Positions 1-11,762 of a stretch of DNA of 64,000 bases are shown here, one piece after another. The translations under genes and the position numbers were made by a program. The notes under the pieces are model-generated. The model was not told the origin of the DNA. It ran no database searches and saw nothing but the letters and a program-made list of their open reading frames with translations. How positions within the stretch are numbered: the first letter of the stretch is position 1; each line of letters begins with the position of its first letter. This DNA is from Myrica gale (Eukaryota; Streptophyta; Magnoliopsida; Fagales; Myricaceae): assembly GCA_963930655.1 (NCBI GenBank), contig OZ005609.1, positions 13,560,501 to 13,624,500 on the forward strand. Reading direction: 5' to 3'.

Positions 1-337
1 AAATTAATTTATTAATATATTGTCATAATGACCATAATTTCTATCGGAAGAGCCCGTCCTCGGATCCCGATCCCATTGAACCGGGTGGAAGAAAGAAAAC
101 ATGGAACGTCGTGGAAACCTTCCCAAAATGTCCAAATGTGTTGCCGACGTGGCCATCGTTTTATTCCAAGCAAATTGCGTGCTCGCCTACGCGTCTGTCT
201 CCCGCTAGTCATATTATTTCCGTCTCTTCCTTTCTGAGTCGAAATTGCCCGTCGGCCATCGTCTACCGCTAGCATCCTCCATAGTCCATTCGCTGAACAC
301 CACAACAAGAACAAAAGAAAGCCCTTTTAGATTCCAA

Positions 338-3172
338 ATGGCCACTGAAGAGAAGCAGGTGATGGTTGTGGGGATTGACGACAGCCAACACAGCACCTAC
401 GCGCTGGAGTGGACTCTCGACCACTTCTTCTCCCCATCCGTCCCCAACCTGCATCCTTTTAGGATCGTCATCGTCCACGCTAAAGCCACTCCTGCCTCCG
501 CCATCGGCCTCGCCGGTCCTGGTAACCACTCACCTACAAGTCTTCGGAATTCTTGAATTTATGTTAATCGTTTGTCGTTAGAAACTTATGGTAATTAATC
601 GTTGCCTCGATAGAAGTCAATTTGTTCATGTGGAAAAATTATGTTCTGTTATTTTGCTTAATTTTTATGTGATAAATTCCTGTACGTTCTTAATTTGACT
701 GACAACCAGAGTTGTTATTCTGATGGACACTATAGGAGCGGCAGAAGTTTTGCCGATTGTGGAGGCCGATCTGAAGAAGATCGCCGCTCGGGTCATCGAG
801 AAGGCCAAGGAATTTTGCACTAGTAGATCGGTAACTATTTTCTTCTTTCTGTGGGATAGTTTTTAATTTCGTTTGATTGGAGTGTTAGACAACAAGTAGT
901 GATTAGCTAACCTCGTTTGACATATATCATATATGTTTGACGGATATGGACACAGTCACACAAGATGCATATTTCGGAATTCGGAGTATTTCGCAGGGCA
1001 CCTTGCTTCTGATAGAAATATGAATGAACTGGTTCCATTTACTTCTTTTCATAAACTTAATTTTTTTGAGGTCTCTAGCTAATTAACATGATATTAGGAT
1101 CCCAATCCTAAATTTTCACATCAGCTCCACCATTTTGTCGTCCATTTTGATCATATATCTCATGTGATAGGCCTACTTTCTAGAGAGGTGTCTCATCCCC
1201 ACACACGAGAGGAGTGTTAGCAGTGAAACTAAAGTATTAAACTTATCTTTTCCTATAATTTGTGCTTTTGGACAAGTGGTAATTTAAGAGGAGTTAGAAT
1301 ATGCTGATGCACACTGATAGAGTTTCACCTGTCACCCGTAGTAGGTTCTAATTAATCCCACACAGATTCCAATTTGAAAACAGAATCAGAATCCAGTGAA
1401 GTTCTAAATAGAATTTATCAAATGGTTCTGAAAAAGAAGACCACTAAATTCAAGCAAAGATTGGGTGCTGTGGCCAGAAAATGCAATTGAATGCTTTTTA
1501 GTACTGTAAAGCATTTTTAGACATTAAGACTGAGGGTTTAGGTTGTTGTTCATTCTCTACCTAGATATTGTGAGATGATTGCCTTTGGAAGAACAACAGT
1601 TGTATATTTGGATTTGGATGGATCAAACACTAATAAGCAAGCTAAATTCATTTTTCTTTCTGGTCTGGACAAAATTTGATTTTGGCGGCTATGGCAATAG
1701 ATTGCTGCCATGTCTATCGAATTTGTAAGGTTCCTTAGAGAAATTTACAAGCCTGGTTGACAATTCGGAAATTAATCCTCAAATTAGCTTCTATTCTTCT
1801 CCCACTCAAAGTGAAAGATTGAAATTCAACAGAGAATCGAGCCAATCTAGGAAGTCACTCCTAGAGGGAAGAGCAGAGTGCAAGAGTATAGAGTTCACCA
1901 AAATATGTCATCCTAAAGAATGAAGGTAGAAAAACACTGTACATGCCTTTCCTGAAATCAAAATGCACACATGTTCAAGGCACGGAATGTGTAAAGCAAA
2001 TATTTCTAGTATAGTATGGGAGGGGGAAGTGGAGGAAAGATTGAGCAGAAGACAAGTATTTAACAGAAGGGGAAGTATCCATGCGCAGATGAAAAAAAGA
2101 TGCAGATCGAGTCAATTCAAGCCAAGATGTAAATGCCTTTGCCATTGTTATCTCCTTTTCCTTGGAGAATCAAAAACCAGAAATCTACCGATCAGCATCT
2201 CAAGTCGAATTTGCTACCTTGGTTTCAAGCTTACAAAGCATGCCCGGGGAAAAGTCCTACTTGATAAGAAGTTGACTTGCTTTAATACAAATTGTCTGTG
2301 ATGCCTATGCTTGGAGGCAAGAACTGGGGCAGCATTGACAAATGAGCAAGTGAGAGTAGTGGATGGTCTATTAATGGCATTCGTGATTGTGATTATAGTG
2401 TGATTTCTTTGCTGCAAGGTACACACATACATGTATCTTGATGAATTTAGTGTTTGTGTCAAAATTTTGGAAAGTATGAGAATTAGTGAAAAAATGAAGA
2501 TAGATGATTTGAATGAATTTTTATATTTATTATAGTGGAAAGAGATGATTTGATGGGAAGAGAGAAATTATTTTGTAGTTATTTTATTAGGCCAAAATTT
2601 TGGCACACAAACTCCAAACGCCTCACAAAATAGATGCCTATGATTATTATCTTACACTTGGAAGCTCATTTGCCCTGCCTTCTTCGCTACTGAAGTTTAG
2701 GGAACCTGATTAACTTAGAGTGCCCATGCATCCTTTTTAAACATTTCTGGTTCGATGCAGGTGCTTGATGTGACATTGGAGGTTGTGGAAGGAGATGCTA
2801 GGAATGTTCTCTGCGAGGCTGTCGAGAAATACCATGCTTCAGTTTTGGTTGTTGGTAGTCATGGCTATGGAGCTATTAAAAGGTATTGATCTAAACGTTT
2901 GCTATTATTTTTGTCTTGATTTCTGAATGGTAAAGAAGTTAAGCTGTGATACTATTTCATATTCAAGATCGTAACATTAAAAATCTGGCCTGCGGCAAGC
3001 AAGAATTCATTAGCAGAGTTTCAGTGGGAAGAATATGTTGCTCATCCATGCATCTTTTTAACGATGTATTTAATTCTGACGCAGGGCTGTTTTAGGCAGT
3101 GTCAGTGATTACTGTGCTCATCATGCTCACTGCTCTGTGATGATTGTGAAGCAGCCCAAGCACAAACACTAA
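338..3172 (+). CDS. Universal stress protein (USP) family, copy A, 4 exons
   Basis: Small cytosolic-type USP domain protein, 162 aa. USPs bind ATP or AMP and act in stress responses; the exact substrate of plant copies is mostly unknown. The model joins exons 338-521, 736-830, 2761-2882 and 3085-3172; every junction is GT-AG and the phases agree (1, 0, 2). The start MATEEKQVMVVGIDD is the usual plant USP start. The nucleotide-binding signature G-x2-G-x9-G-S is seen as GSHGYGAIKRAVLGS, spanning exons 3 and 4. Length is normal for the family (about 160 aa). Intron 2 is 1.9 kb and holds a MITE-like repeat. An AATAAA at 3245-3250 is a plausible poly(A) signal. The closest relative I recall is Arabidopsis At2g47710. 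A second tandem copy lies at 6861-8271 with the same exon layout. Confidence 0.93.
2450..2614. repeat. MITE-like inverted repeat in USP A intron 2
   Basis: The left end has GTTTGTGTCAAAATTTTGG and the right end carries its imperfect reverse complement, CCAAAATTTTGGCACACAAAC. Length and AT-rich interior resemble the roughly 200-bp MITE family seen at 8801, 42565 and 44213. No clear 3-bp target duplication was found, so the edges are approximate. Confidence 0.5.
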
Positions 3173-3250
3173 GCCACGTCGCCACGATGCCTGCTTTACA
3201 TGTATAAGCGTGCATAGTAGTTGAATCAGCCATTTGGTTTCATCAATAAA

Positions 3251-4351
3251 TTTGATGGTGTCTGTACGTTATGTGATTTTCGATATTTGTTTTCTACTAT
3301 CGCTCTCAATTTGTGGCATGTAATACTCAACTCAACTCAACTCAACTCCGCAGAACAAGGAGATTTCAGATATATGCATGCAACGTTGCTTTCGCGGCGC
3401 CATCATCTTTTTTTTTTTGTTATTTACTCTGAATTTACCCCCAATTCGCCATTATCTGCAGCCCGTTTCCCAATAGGTTTAGTGAAAGCTGCTAGCCTAG
3501 ACAATGCTTGGTTGGTAGTCAACTGCATCCTTCGTCCACCAGCTTCCTACGCAAATGGGATTAGTTTTAACATCTTAAAATTCAAAGGTCGTGACTTTTA
3601 AAATTATGTTCGGTGATAAAATTAATCCGGGCCGATTAAGGTGATTATTTCTTCTGAAATAAATTTAGTAAAAGCCATCTTAAGAAAGTAATTTTCTTAG
3701 CAGCATAATAAGTCTCAAATAGTATAGCATTACAAACGGAATATATAAGACAAATCTTGTCTCCTTGGTAGTCCGAATTTCTCTCTCTGCAAGTTTTATT
3801 TGGAATACAAGAATTTTATTGCAGTTTTCGAAGCTACATCCTTTTATTATAAACTCTAAATTTACCCCCAAAACAATATTGCTGTGTTTGTATTATTTTA
3901 TTGAAAAAACTTCGGTTTGTGTTTAGCTATCTTCAAGACATGCCATATCAACACTTTCGGGAAAATTTCCAAACAGAACTTCTAAGGACTAATTTGTCTG
4001 CCGCCCTTCCTAGACTGCATTGTAAGTTGTAAATGAAGAGAGGGCTCACAGGTGGGTACAAGACCACCTACCCTTTGTTACTCATCCACCGCCAATTCAA
4101 AACCAGCTTATGATGGGTATTTAAGAGGTTTATATTCCGGGAATTTGATGCATTTGTAAATATTTCTTTTATTCTTTTGAGTAATGTGGAAAATTTGTTA
4201 TATCTAGTCTTTGTATAATATTGGGATTGGGCAAGTTCTGACCGAGCTGAAAAATACACTTATTAGTTTGGGAGCACAACACCAAATTCTGAACCCTTAA
4301 ACTGGTATCATAACTCAAGTATAAGTTAGGTCAAGGAATTGCTTGTAAGCA
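3251..4351. other. Intergenic spacer, no gene seen
   Basis: AT-rich spacer after the first USP gene. Open frames here (for example 3221-3601) show no recognisable domain, no coherent splice signals and low-complexity composition. It ends exactly where the CACTA element begins. Confidence 0.6.
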
Positions 4352-5581
4352 CACTACAAGAAATATGGCTTATGACAACTATTGTTTTTAGCCACGAGAG
4401 GGAACGCGTCCCCATTAAACAACATTGGAAACGGTAAAAAAATTGGTTGCCACTGCAATTCTTTAGCAACCACTCTGTTAAGTTGGGATCCACACGGTTG
4501 CTAATGCCGGTAAATGCATAAAAGTTGCCTGTGTTTATCTAAGGCATAACTCCTTTTTCAAAAAGTTGGTTGCTAGTGCCTTATTCGTGGCATCTTTTTG
4601 TGTAGAGAGTTTGCCGCCCTCATCTTTTCTCCGCCTTTTTTTTCCTTAACTTGTCTCATTTCTTTTCATCTTCGCACCCGGTTGCCCAACTCTTTTTGTT
4701 TGACAAAAATGGCGTTCCTGTCTCTTTACCGCTGGCCTTCTTTGACTAGTCCCCGTTCCTGTTTGTTGTTCCGTCAGTGTTTGTAACAAGTGGGTGTCCA
4801 CCAGACGCCCAGATTTCATTCCATCTTCTACATGTTCTCCGACAATGACCAGATCTACGAAACTGGAAGTGGTATGCCCAATGACCAGATCTGCGAAACT
4901 GGAAGTGGTATGCCCAAAAGGATGCCGATAATGGTGATGGCGGTGAACATGAAAAGCAGGAGTGGCCGAAAGAGAAAGAGAATCGAAGCTGAAAACAGAA
5001 GAGAACAAGAATATTATGTTACTTTCTTTTAGGAGTTCCCTAATTTCGAACCCAGCTATTTGGGAGAGATGGGGCTACGATCTATGAAATCTTTTGTTTC
5101 AATTTTTTTTTCCTGGGTTTGTTGCAGTTTTATGTTTGGCATGTTTGATGTAGATCTTGCCGCATTTTGTGAATTCCTCCGTTTTGTAGAGTACTTTATT
5201 CATTGTAGAACTTTTCTTTACTTGGTTTGTTGTAGATCTGTATTTTCTGGATTTGTTTTCTTGTGTTATGTTTCGTAAGTCTCTATACAATATGAAGATT
5301 CAAATTTTATATGGGTTGTTGTCTCGTTATTTGTTTGAGAAGGATTATGTAGTTGGTTCTGCTATGTTTGTGTATAAGGCGAAGATGGTTCTTGACGAAC
5401 AGGGTTCTGGTTTTCTCAATTGCAGTGACACATTTTCATTGGTAGATTCTCAGCAGGTGATAGTCGTAGTGGAAGCATTGTGGTGAAGACGAGCTTGTCG
5501 ACGATTAGTTTCGTTGGAACGGAGTTTTACCAACAAATTTGCACACTTTTGTCAACGAGAGATTACGAATTTCTTGTAGTG
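4352..5581. mobile_element. Small non-autonomous CACTA (En/Spm) transposon
   Basis: The element starts with CACTACAAGAAA (4352-4363) and ends with a near-perfect inverted copy, TTTCTTGTAGTG (5570-5581). This is the hallmark terminus of plant CACTA transposons. The flanking trinucleotides are GCA (left) and ACA (right), so the expected 3-bp target duplication has one mismatch. The 1.23-kb interior has no transposase; its short open frames are not recognisable. The larger CACTA element at 44827-51950 has identical 12-bp termini and could belong to a related family. Confidence 0.88.
4844..4915 (+). repeat. 36-bp tandem duplication inside the CACTA element
   Basis: Two adjacent 36-bp units, 4844-4879 and 4880-4915, differ by one base (TAC versus TGC). 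Because 36 is a multiple of three, an open frame at 4790-5032 reads through both units as a 12-residue repeat. Nothing else supports that frame as a gene. Confidence 0.85.
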
Positions 5582-6719
5582 ACAATAAAATTTGAACTCA
5601 CACCCACCTTCTGGATACGGTTAGTCTAGAGTCAATATTTCTATAATCATTGAGTTATTGTCCATATGAGCACTTATACTTTCCTTCTGTGTATTATTTA
5701 ATCACTAATACCAAACTCCAAGTACTGATCAATGCCTCTTAATATTTCAACGTTTGGATAACCATCGATATTAGACAATTTTATTGATCAACATCAGAGC
5801 AGGGTTGGATAAGAGCAAAGGGTTGGAGCTTCAACAAATTATAGCAGATTCGACAAAACTACAAGCCCCTGCCAGCTGTACACGACAAACAAGAGCAGAC
5901 GAAGCTTTGATATTTAGATAACGATGTTTGCCGCCGATTTAATTTCTTTCTTTTTGTTGCCAACCGTAGAAAAGAAAAAAAAAATGTAAACTTTTGACTA
6001 TAAATGCTATAACTTCTCTCCACGTAGATCAAGCGAAGTGCTAGAGACCTGTTCATTTCTCTATTTGGCCTAAAGAATTAACTCATCAACTTTTGGTGCA
6101 ACCATTTCATGTTTACCTAGCATTAACGTTTAGGATACACGTAGAAATGAGATAATATATTTGCTAATTAAAGAAAAAGAATTAAGCCAACAGAGTTGAT
6201 TACCTCTATAACATAAATTAAAAATATATATATTGATTTTTGAATAATTAACTCTAAGAAATAGTTGTTATATTCCAGCTATAAAGTGCTTCAAATGCAT
6301 TAATTGATTGGCAGTAATTAATCGTCGGAGTGGTATAGTTTAAGCAAGATAATGACATATATATATATAACAGCTTTTAGTATTCTTGAAAGGATATCAG
6401 AAAGAGAAAAGGGGTTAACTTTTCAACTTTAAAACAAAATATAAAATATTAATAGAGACAAGAACAACTACTGATCATCGAGTCGAGTAGAAAGCAATTC
6501 TCGTACGTACGTACGGATCGCTAGGAAAAATATAATACTCCTCCAATATATATATAAGAATATAATATGTACGGGAATTGCTTATTAGATAATTTCAGTG
6601 GATGCAACTACGTACGCCCACAGAAGCAAGCCACTCTTTGGAGAACAGCTTGACTATTTATAAATTTTAATTCCTGAGACTTTTCCAATAATTAGCATAG
6701 GAGTATTCTTAATTTCTTG
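5582..6719. other. Intergenic spacer and promoter region of USP B
   Basis: AT-rich DNA with short (AT)n runs near 6357-6370 and 6546-6555, and a CGTACGTACGTACG tract near 6502. No coding frame of interest was found. The distal promoter of the second USP gene must lie here. Confidence 0.6.
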
Positions 6720-6727
6720 TATATAAA
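6720..6727 (+). promoter_or_regulatory. Probable TATA box of USP B
   Basis: TATATAAA lies 134 bases upstream of the ATG at 6861. That would put transcription start near 6750 and give a 5' UTR of about 110 nt, a typical plant arrangement. Position is the only support. Confidence 0.5.
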
Positions 6728-6860
6728 CCAAGTCTGAGTCCTAATCTTTAATGCACATTGCCTCCCTTCATCTTCTTCTTGACAGATAATAACAAGCTAG
6801 CACTCTCGATTTTACCAAAAAGAACAAACCAATACTTGATCTGTTGATCAGTTCCTATAT

Positions 6861-8271
6861 ATGGCGACCTCCGAGAAGCAAGTGATAGTGGCTGGTTTTG
6901 ACGACAGCGAACACAGCATATATGCTTTGGATTGGATTTTGAAGCACTTCTTCGCTCCCTTTGCCTCAAACCCAATCTACAGGCTTGTCCTTGTTCACGC
7001 CAAACCCTTCCTTCCCGCAGTCGTACCAGCCGGTATCCGATCATTTGAGTAGACTAGGCAACCCATATTGATAATTATACATATGATCTGCGTATATACG
7101 TACACAAGTATATACATACAAATACACTTACACGCGACATGATCATCTGTGTATTTGTGATCGATTGATCTTGTATGTGCACGCGTATTTTATATTATTT
7201 GACACAGTGCACGTATATATATATAGTGATCATCAAATCAATTCCATTTTGTAGAAGTGATTATTGGCTGAAATTGTATGATTTTGATCGATCTTGTAGT
7301 AGGGTCTGGAATTCTACCGTATACAGAGGCAGACATGCAAAAGATAGCTGCTCGCATTGCAAAGAAGGCTGAAGAAATGGGCGGGAGTGAATTGGTAATA
7401 TTCATGCATATGTACTCGTCTGTTAAATGATCTTTAACTCTTATACACATGATAGCTGTAGGTAGGAGCTTCACTGTGCACTATATTGGCAGTTCCATTT
7501 CATCGCGTAGTTGAATTGGATCGATGGTTCTAATTGAACATATATAATATATAGTTAATTGGTTTCTGTTGGCATTAATTATAGATCATGCAAAGTGTAT
7601 TCCGTATGTGACCTAGTCATTCAAGACACAAAAATGTAGGTTGTTTGGCTCCGGCCACTCATTGAAGGAAGGCAGCTTGAACTCATTTGCGAGCTATATT
7701 TACCTCATGACGCCCTTTCATTTGCCAATGCATATAGATGTTGCTGAATGTTTCCAGATGGTGTGCAGGCAAATAATGTCATGGTAGAAGTGATGCAAGG
7801 AGATGCTAAGAACATCCTCTGTGAGGTTGTGGAAAAACACCAGGCATCAATGTTGGTTGTGGGCAGTCATGGCTATGGAGCCATCAAAAGGTATATTAAT
7901 CCATTGAACATTTGAAATTGGGAATAAATATGGAATTATTAAGACTGTACCTATGCAACATATATCTTAATGACTAGATTAAACCAAGGATCTACTTGGA
8001 AATTCTCTCTTAGCTAGTTTTAAAGTGTATATATATATATATATATAATGGAGATTTTGTAGAGTTCCTTAGATTCAAAGGTTTACTAATTTCAAAGTAA
8101 ATGCTTTTACATAAAGAAAAAAAAATAATGTTTTGGATAACATATATTGTCTTGTTCATCGAAAGTTTGGCAATTTTGTGCAGGGCGGTTTTAGGCAGTG
8201 TAAGTGACTACTGTGTCCATCATGCCCACTGCACCGTGATGATTGTGAAGAGGCCCAAAACCGAACACTAA
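6861..8271 (+). CDS. Universal stress protein family, copy B, 4 exons
   Basis: Tandem paralogue of the USP at 338-3172; 157 aa. Exons are 6861-7032, 7303-7394, 7769-7890 and 8184-8271, with the same intron phases as copy A. It starts MATSEKQVIVAGFDDSEHS and keeps the ATP-binding signature GSHGYGAIKRAVLGS. The intron 2 acceptor at 7768 was chosen because the upstream AG at 7757 would break the frame. The two proteins differ most around the exon 1/2 junction and the stretch after it, and are near identical in exons 3 and 4. Introns are much shorter than in copy A. The ATP-binding residues look intact, so it is probably functional. Confidence 0.92.
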
Positions 8272-8800
8272 GCCACAACTACCCACCTCCCAACCAAAAA
8301 ATGTGACCATATATATATAGGGTTGCATTAGCCAAGCTTGGATCTTACGAACATGAAGGTTTTCAATGTAATAATGTTTTACTTCTTTGAATTAAAACCG
8401 TGTGTTTCAAGATATATATGGTTTGTAATATGTCTTCAAGTGGAAACTTGATTTGTGTAAGGAATACACTTTATAGAGAGTTTTTCTTCTGATCAATCGC
8501 ATTAATCCCTACTAATATTAATGAAGCTTCGAGAGTCCATGGTATATAACCTTCCACCCAATTGCCTAGAAAAAAATATATATACATAGGCTTGATAGGC
8601 CTGAATTGGCCCAAAAACTCTCCCTCGGAATCATTGTTGATGCTTGTTTTTAATTACACAATAAAACAGACAGAAGCCCAAGTTGTTTGAGGTGGCTTGT
8701 TGTGAACGGATGGATCTGATTTAGATGAAGTGGCCGAATCTAGACCGTCAATAGAGGTAAGACGATCCGGGGTGAACTGCTTTTTGGGATGTTCCTTTTA

Positions 8801-8999
8801 GGGTGGGTTTGTGTGGTAAAATTTTTGGTATTGGGTTTAGTGTTGGTATTGAGTTTAGTGAAAAAGTGAAGAGAGAAGTAATATTTTATAGTTTTTGTAA
8901 TTTTTTATATTTTTTGATGGAAGAGAGAGAGATTATATTGGAGTATTTTATTAGGAGAGAGATAAAATTTTGGGTAAAATTTTAGTGACAAACGCAGCC
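8801..8999. mobile_element. Tourist/PIF-like MITE with TTA target duplication
   Basis: This 199-bp AT-rich element is flanked by TTA on both sides (8798-8800 and 9000-9002). The left end reads GGGTGGGTTTGTG and the reverse complement of the right end reads GGCTGCGTTTGTC, so the ends are imperfect inverted repeats. A copy at 42565-42760 shares most of the interior, including an AGTGAAAAAGTGAAGAGAG stretch. Confidence 0.78.
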
Positions 9000-9195
9000 T
9001 TAGTCGTTCAACAGGCCCACTAGGCCACTGTTTGTTCGAGGATCGATCAAATTCAGTTGTCGTTTAGAATGTTTAACAAAAAAAAACAGAGTAAAAGTTC
9101 GAAATGACAAATGGCAAGCCCGCACCGACAACAGGAGGAGGCAAGGGGGCGAACAGGAGCCGCCGACCCGGTTGCTCCCCAAAAAAAATTTCTTA

Positions 9196-10146
9196 GGTCA
9201 ATGACTATTTTGGTCATTAGATTTTGTCTTTTATCGATTTAGTCCTTGCGTTTAAAATTTGATCACGTAAGTCCTTAGTTTATTTTCATTTATCGATTTA
9301 GTTATTCCGTCCAATTCTGTCTCCTCCGTGCACAGTCCAACTAACGGTGGTACACGTTACTCCCAATAATATCCAGACACGCGTATGCTTTTTTTTATAA
9401 AAAAATCCACAGGAGGCATTCCACGTTGGCATTTTCGTTAAAAAAAAATAGGGAGGCCAAATCTGGGCTTCCGCTTGTCGGGGTGGCTCCCCTGCTGCCA
9501 CCACAGAGAGGGGGGAATGGGCTCCCTCTAGGAAGTTGGAGAGCCCAGATCCGGGCCCAAGAAGGGGTGGCTGGAGCCACCCTCCCCTTGCCAGCGGGGT
9601 GGTTCCCGACCCTCTCCGGCGTATGGTGGGCTCCCTAGCTGTGGTGGCCGCAGGGGAGCCACCCCCTGCAAGCAGGATCCCAAATCTGGGCTCCCGCCGC
9701 AGGGGTGGGTGGCTCCCGGCCACCCCTGCGATGGGGCTGTGCTCCCCCTTGTGTGAATGGAGGCCGCTCTTATTTTTTGTTTTTACGAAAATGCTAACGT
9801 AGAGTGTGGTTTTTTTAAAAAAATATATATATACTGAGCCACCCACCCCGGCGATGGGGCTGTGCTCCCCCTTGTGTGAATGGAGGCCGCTCTTATTTTT
9901 TGTTTTTACGAAAATGCTAACGTAGAGTGTGGTTTTTTAAAAAAAATATATATATACACTTGTCGCGATATTATTGGGAGTAACGTGTCCCACCGTTAGC
10001 TAACTATGCACGGAGGAAACAGAATTGGACGGAATGACTAAATAGATAAATAAGGATAACCTAAAGACTTATGTAACCAAATTTAAAACATATAGACCAA
10101 ATCGATAAAAAGGCATAAAACTCAAGGGCCAAAATAGTCATTAACC
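9196..10146. mobile_element. Long-TIR foldback/MULE-like element with GC-rich core
   Basis: About 170 bp at the left (from GGTCAATGACTATTTTGG) reappears inverted at the right end (RC GGTTAATGACTATTTTGG), including a matching inner block around 9300-9370 and 9965-10035. The middle, roughly 9470-9760, is unusually GC-rich and full of GGGAGCC/GGCTCCC motifs; it does not resemble any gene I know. No transposase is present. I could not find a clean 9-bp target duplication, so the superfamily is inferred from TIR length only. Confidence 0.75.
9728..9957. repeat. 107-bp direct duplication inside the long-TIR element
   Basis: Segments 9728-9834 and 9851-9957 are nearly identical. Both run from GCGATGGGGCTGTGCTCCCC to a TATATATATAC tail and are separated by 16 bp. 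This is an internal duplication of the element near its right arm. Confidence 0.85.
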
Positions 10147-11762
10147 CCTTTTTTTTTTTTTTTTTTTTTACCAATCCGTCCTTCTTAAAATTCAGCCGGC
10201 CCGTAAGCCCAAGCATCCCAGCTGAGTCAGTTTTTTCTTTTTTTAAAAATTAACAGAGGTTTCAACCTCTGCTTAATTTATTTTTTTATCTCCCCTCATC
10301 TCTATCCTCTCGCACGCACGATCCCCCCTTTGACCTCTCCGCCTCTTTCTCCCAGCTCCTCCACACTGGACTGCCCACAGGCCACCGCAGAGCAGCGCCT
10401 GACAGCCCCACCGTCGACTGCCGCTTCCTCCTGTGCTCTGTGTTCGTCCAGCCTTCAGGTATGATGTATCTCTTTCTCAGCTCAGCCTCCATAATAACGA
10501 ATCTGTGATGAAGATTTTAATTGTGATTTTTGAAATTGATTGTGATGAATCTATGATTTGAATTTTGATCATTAAGCAATTGTTGATTACAGTTTAGCGG
10601 TTCCTCTTCCTGTTTTCCCTGCAGATTTGCTGTTGGAGGTTTTTCTTCTTTTTGGTTCCTGTGCATGACTTAGGTTCAAAACAAGTTTTTTCAACTGGGT
10701 ATTGCGTGGTTTCTCTTTAAATTCCGCGTTTTTATGTATTTCATGGTTGCTCTTTGATGAGGTCTGATCTGTGAATGATTCTATTGTGAGGGAGAGTTAG
10801 AGAGCGTGGCTGTTTGCTTTAGAGAGAGGTTGTGGGGCTCCGCGGTTTGAAGAGGGTTTCTGAAGCAGTTAAGTATGCTGAGGATATGATCGATAGAAGA
10901 GTCAAGGTGAAGTCTTCCTCTTTGAAAAAGCTGAAACAGAGCCTTCTCAATGCGGGAAAGCAACTCGTGTACGATGAACTTTCTAGAGAGTGGAAATTTC
11001 TTTATGTAGGCAATTTCCTATGTATATATTTTTCCGATTGACACATGGAAGTTCCGTGGAACTTGTGAGTCACAGTATGTGGATATAATATTTTAGTTCT
11101 TCTTCAAAGTTGACCACTTTGGAGGATGTGTTATGTGTCGAATGTTTAAAACTACAATCATGTAGTTAGGAGCCCAAGGTGGCCACACACAGACCAAACC
11201 TATACTTCAAATTGATTGTTAGGAATGGAGAGCTCAGATCAAATGAGGAAGTTGGCAAAGTATAAGTTGTAATATAAAAAAGAGTGCACTGCAACCATTG
11301 TGGAAAGGAGAAAGAGCCATATTTGATACGATTTGTTATCTGGGTCATGGGTTGAGGTAAAAATTTTGGATCTCTGTTTGTTGAAGAGCCACCCACGTCA
11401 TTCATAGTATGTGGTGCAATTGGTTGGGAAATTTTTGAAACTATTGAAACGAAGTCATTTTGCAACGTTTTCAGAAGATGTAGGCCCGTAAGAACTAATT
11501 GTCACCTCTCAGTCTCAGCAAATAGTACAGTAATTGTATTTCAATATTTTTAACGCGTTTAGTGTTAAACTGGGTCGAAGAGTGATGTGGGAACGCCAAC
11601 TTCAATGTATCTAATGCAAAAACCGGATAATGCAAGTAGCCGAATTTCTAAGTCGGTTTTCATCCATCTTAATGGTTAACGGTGATGTTTAATTTTGATA
11701 CATTATATAGATGACCTTTTCATTTATTTACTCCAGATATGGATTAGTTATCATGACCCGAA

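Noticed and set aside
3221-3601. 126-codon plus-strand frame after USP A
   Set aside because: It overlaps the USP 3' UTR, has mixed low-complexity sequence and no splice or domain support.
9298-9846. 182-codon minus-strand frame, rich in Gly, Pro and Arg
   Set aside because: It lies wholly in the GC-rich core and arms of an inverted-repeat transposon; GC-rich DNA yields long frames by chance on several strands here.
10832-11041. 69-codon basic frame upstream of APO3
   Set aside because: Helix-like and protein-like in part, but I recognise no family and cannot link it in frame to the APO3 exons; it may be 5' UTR or intron.
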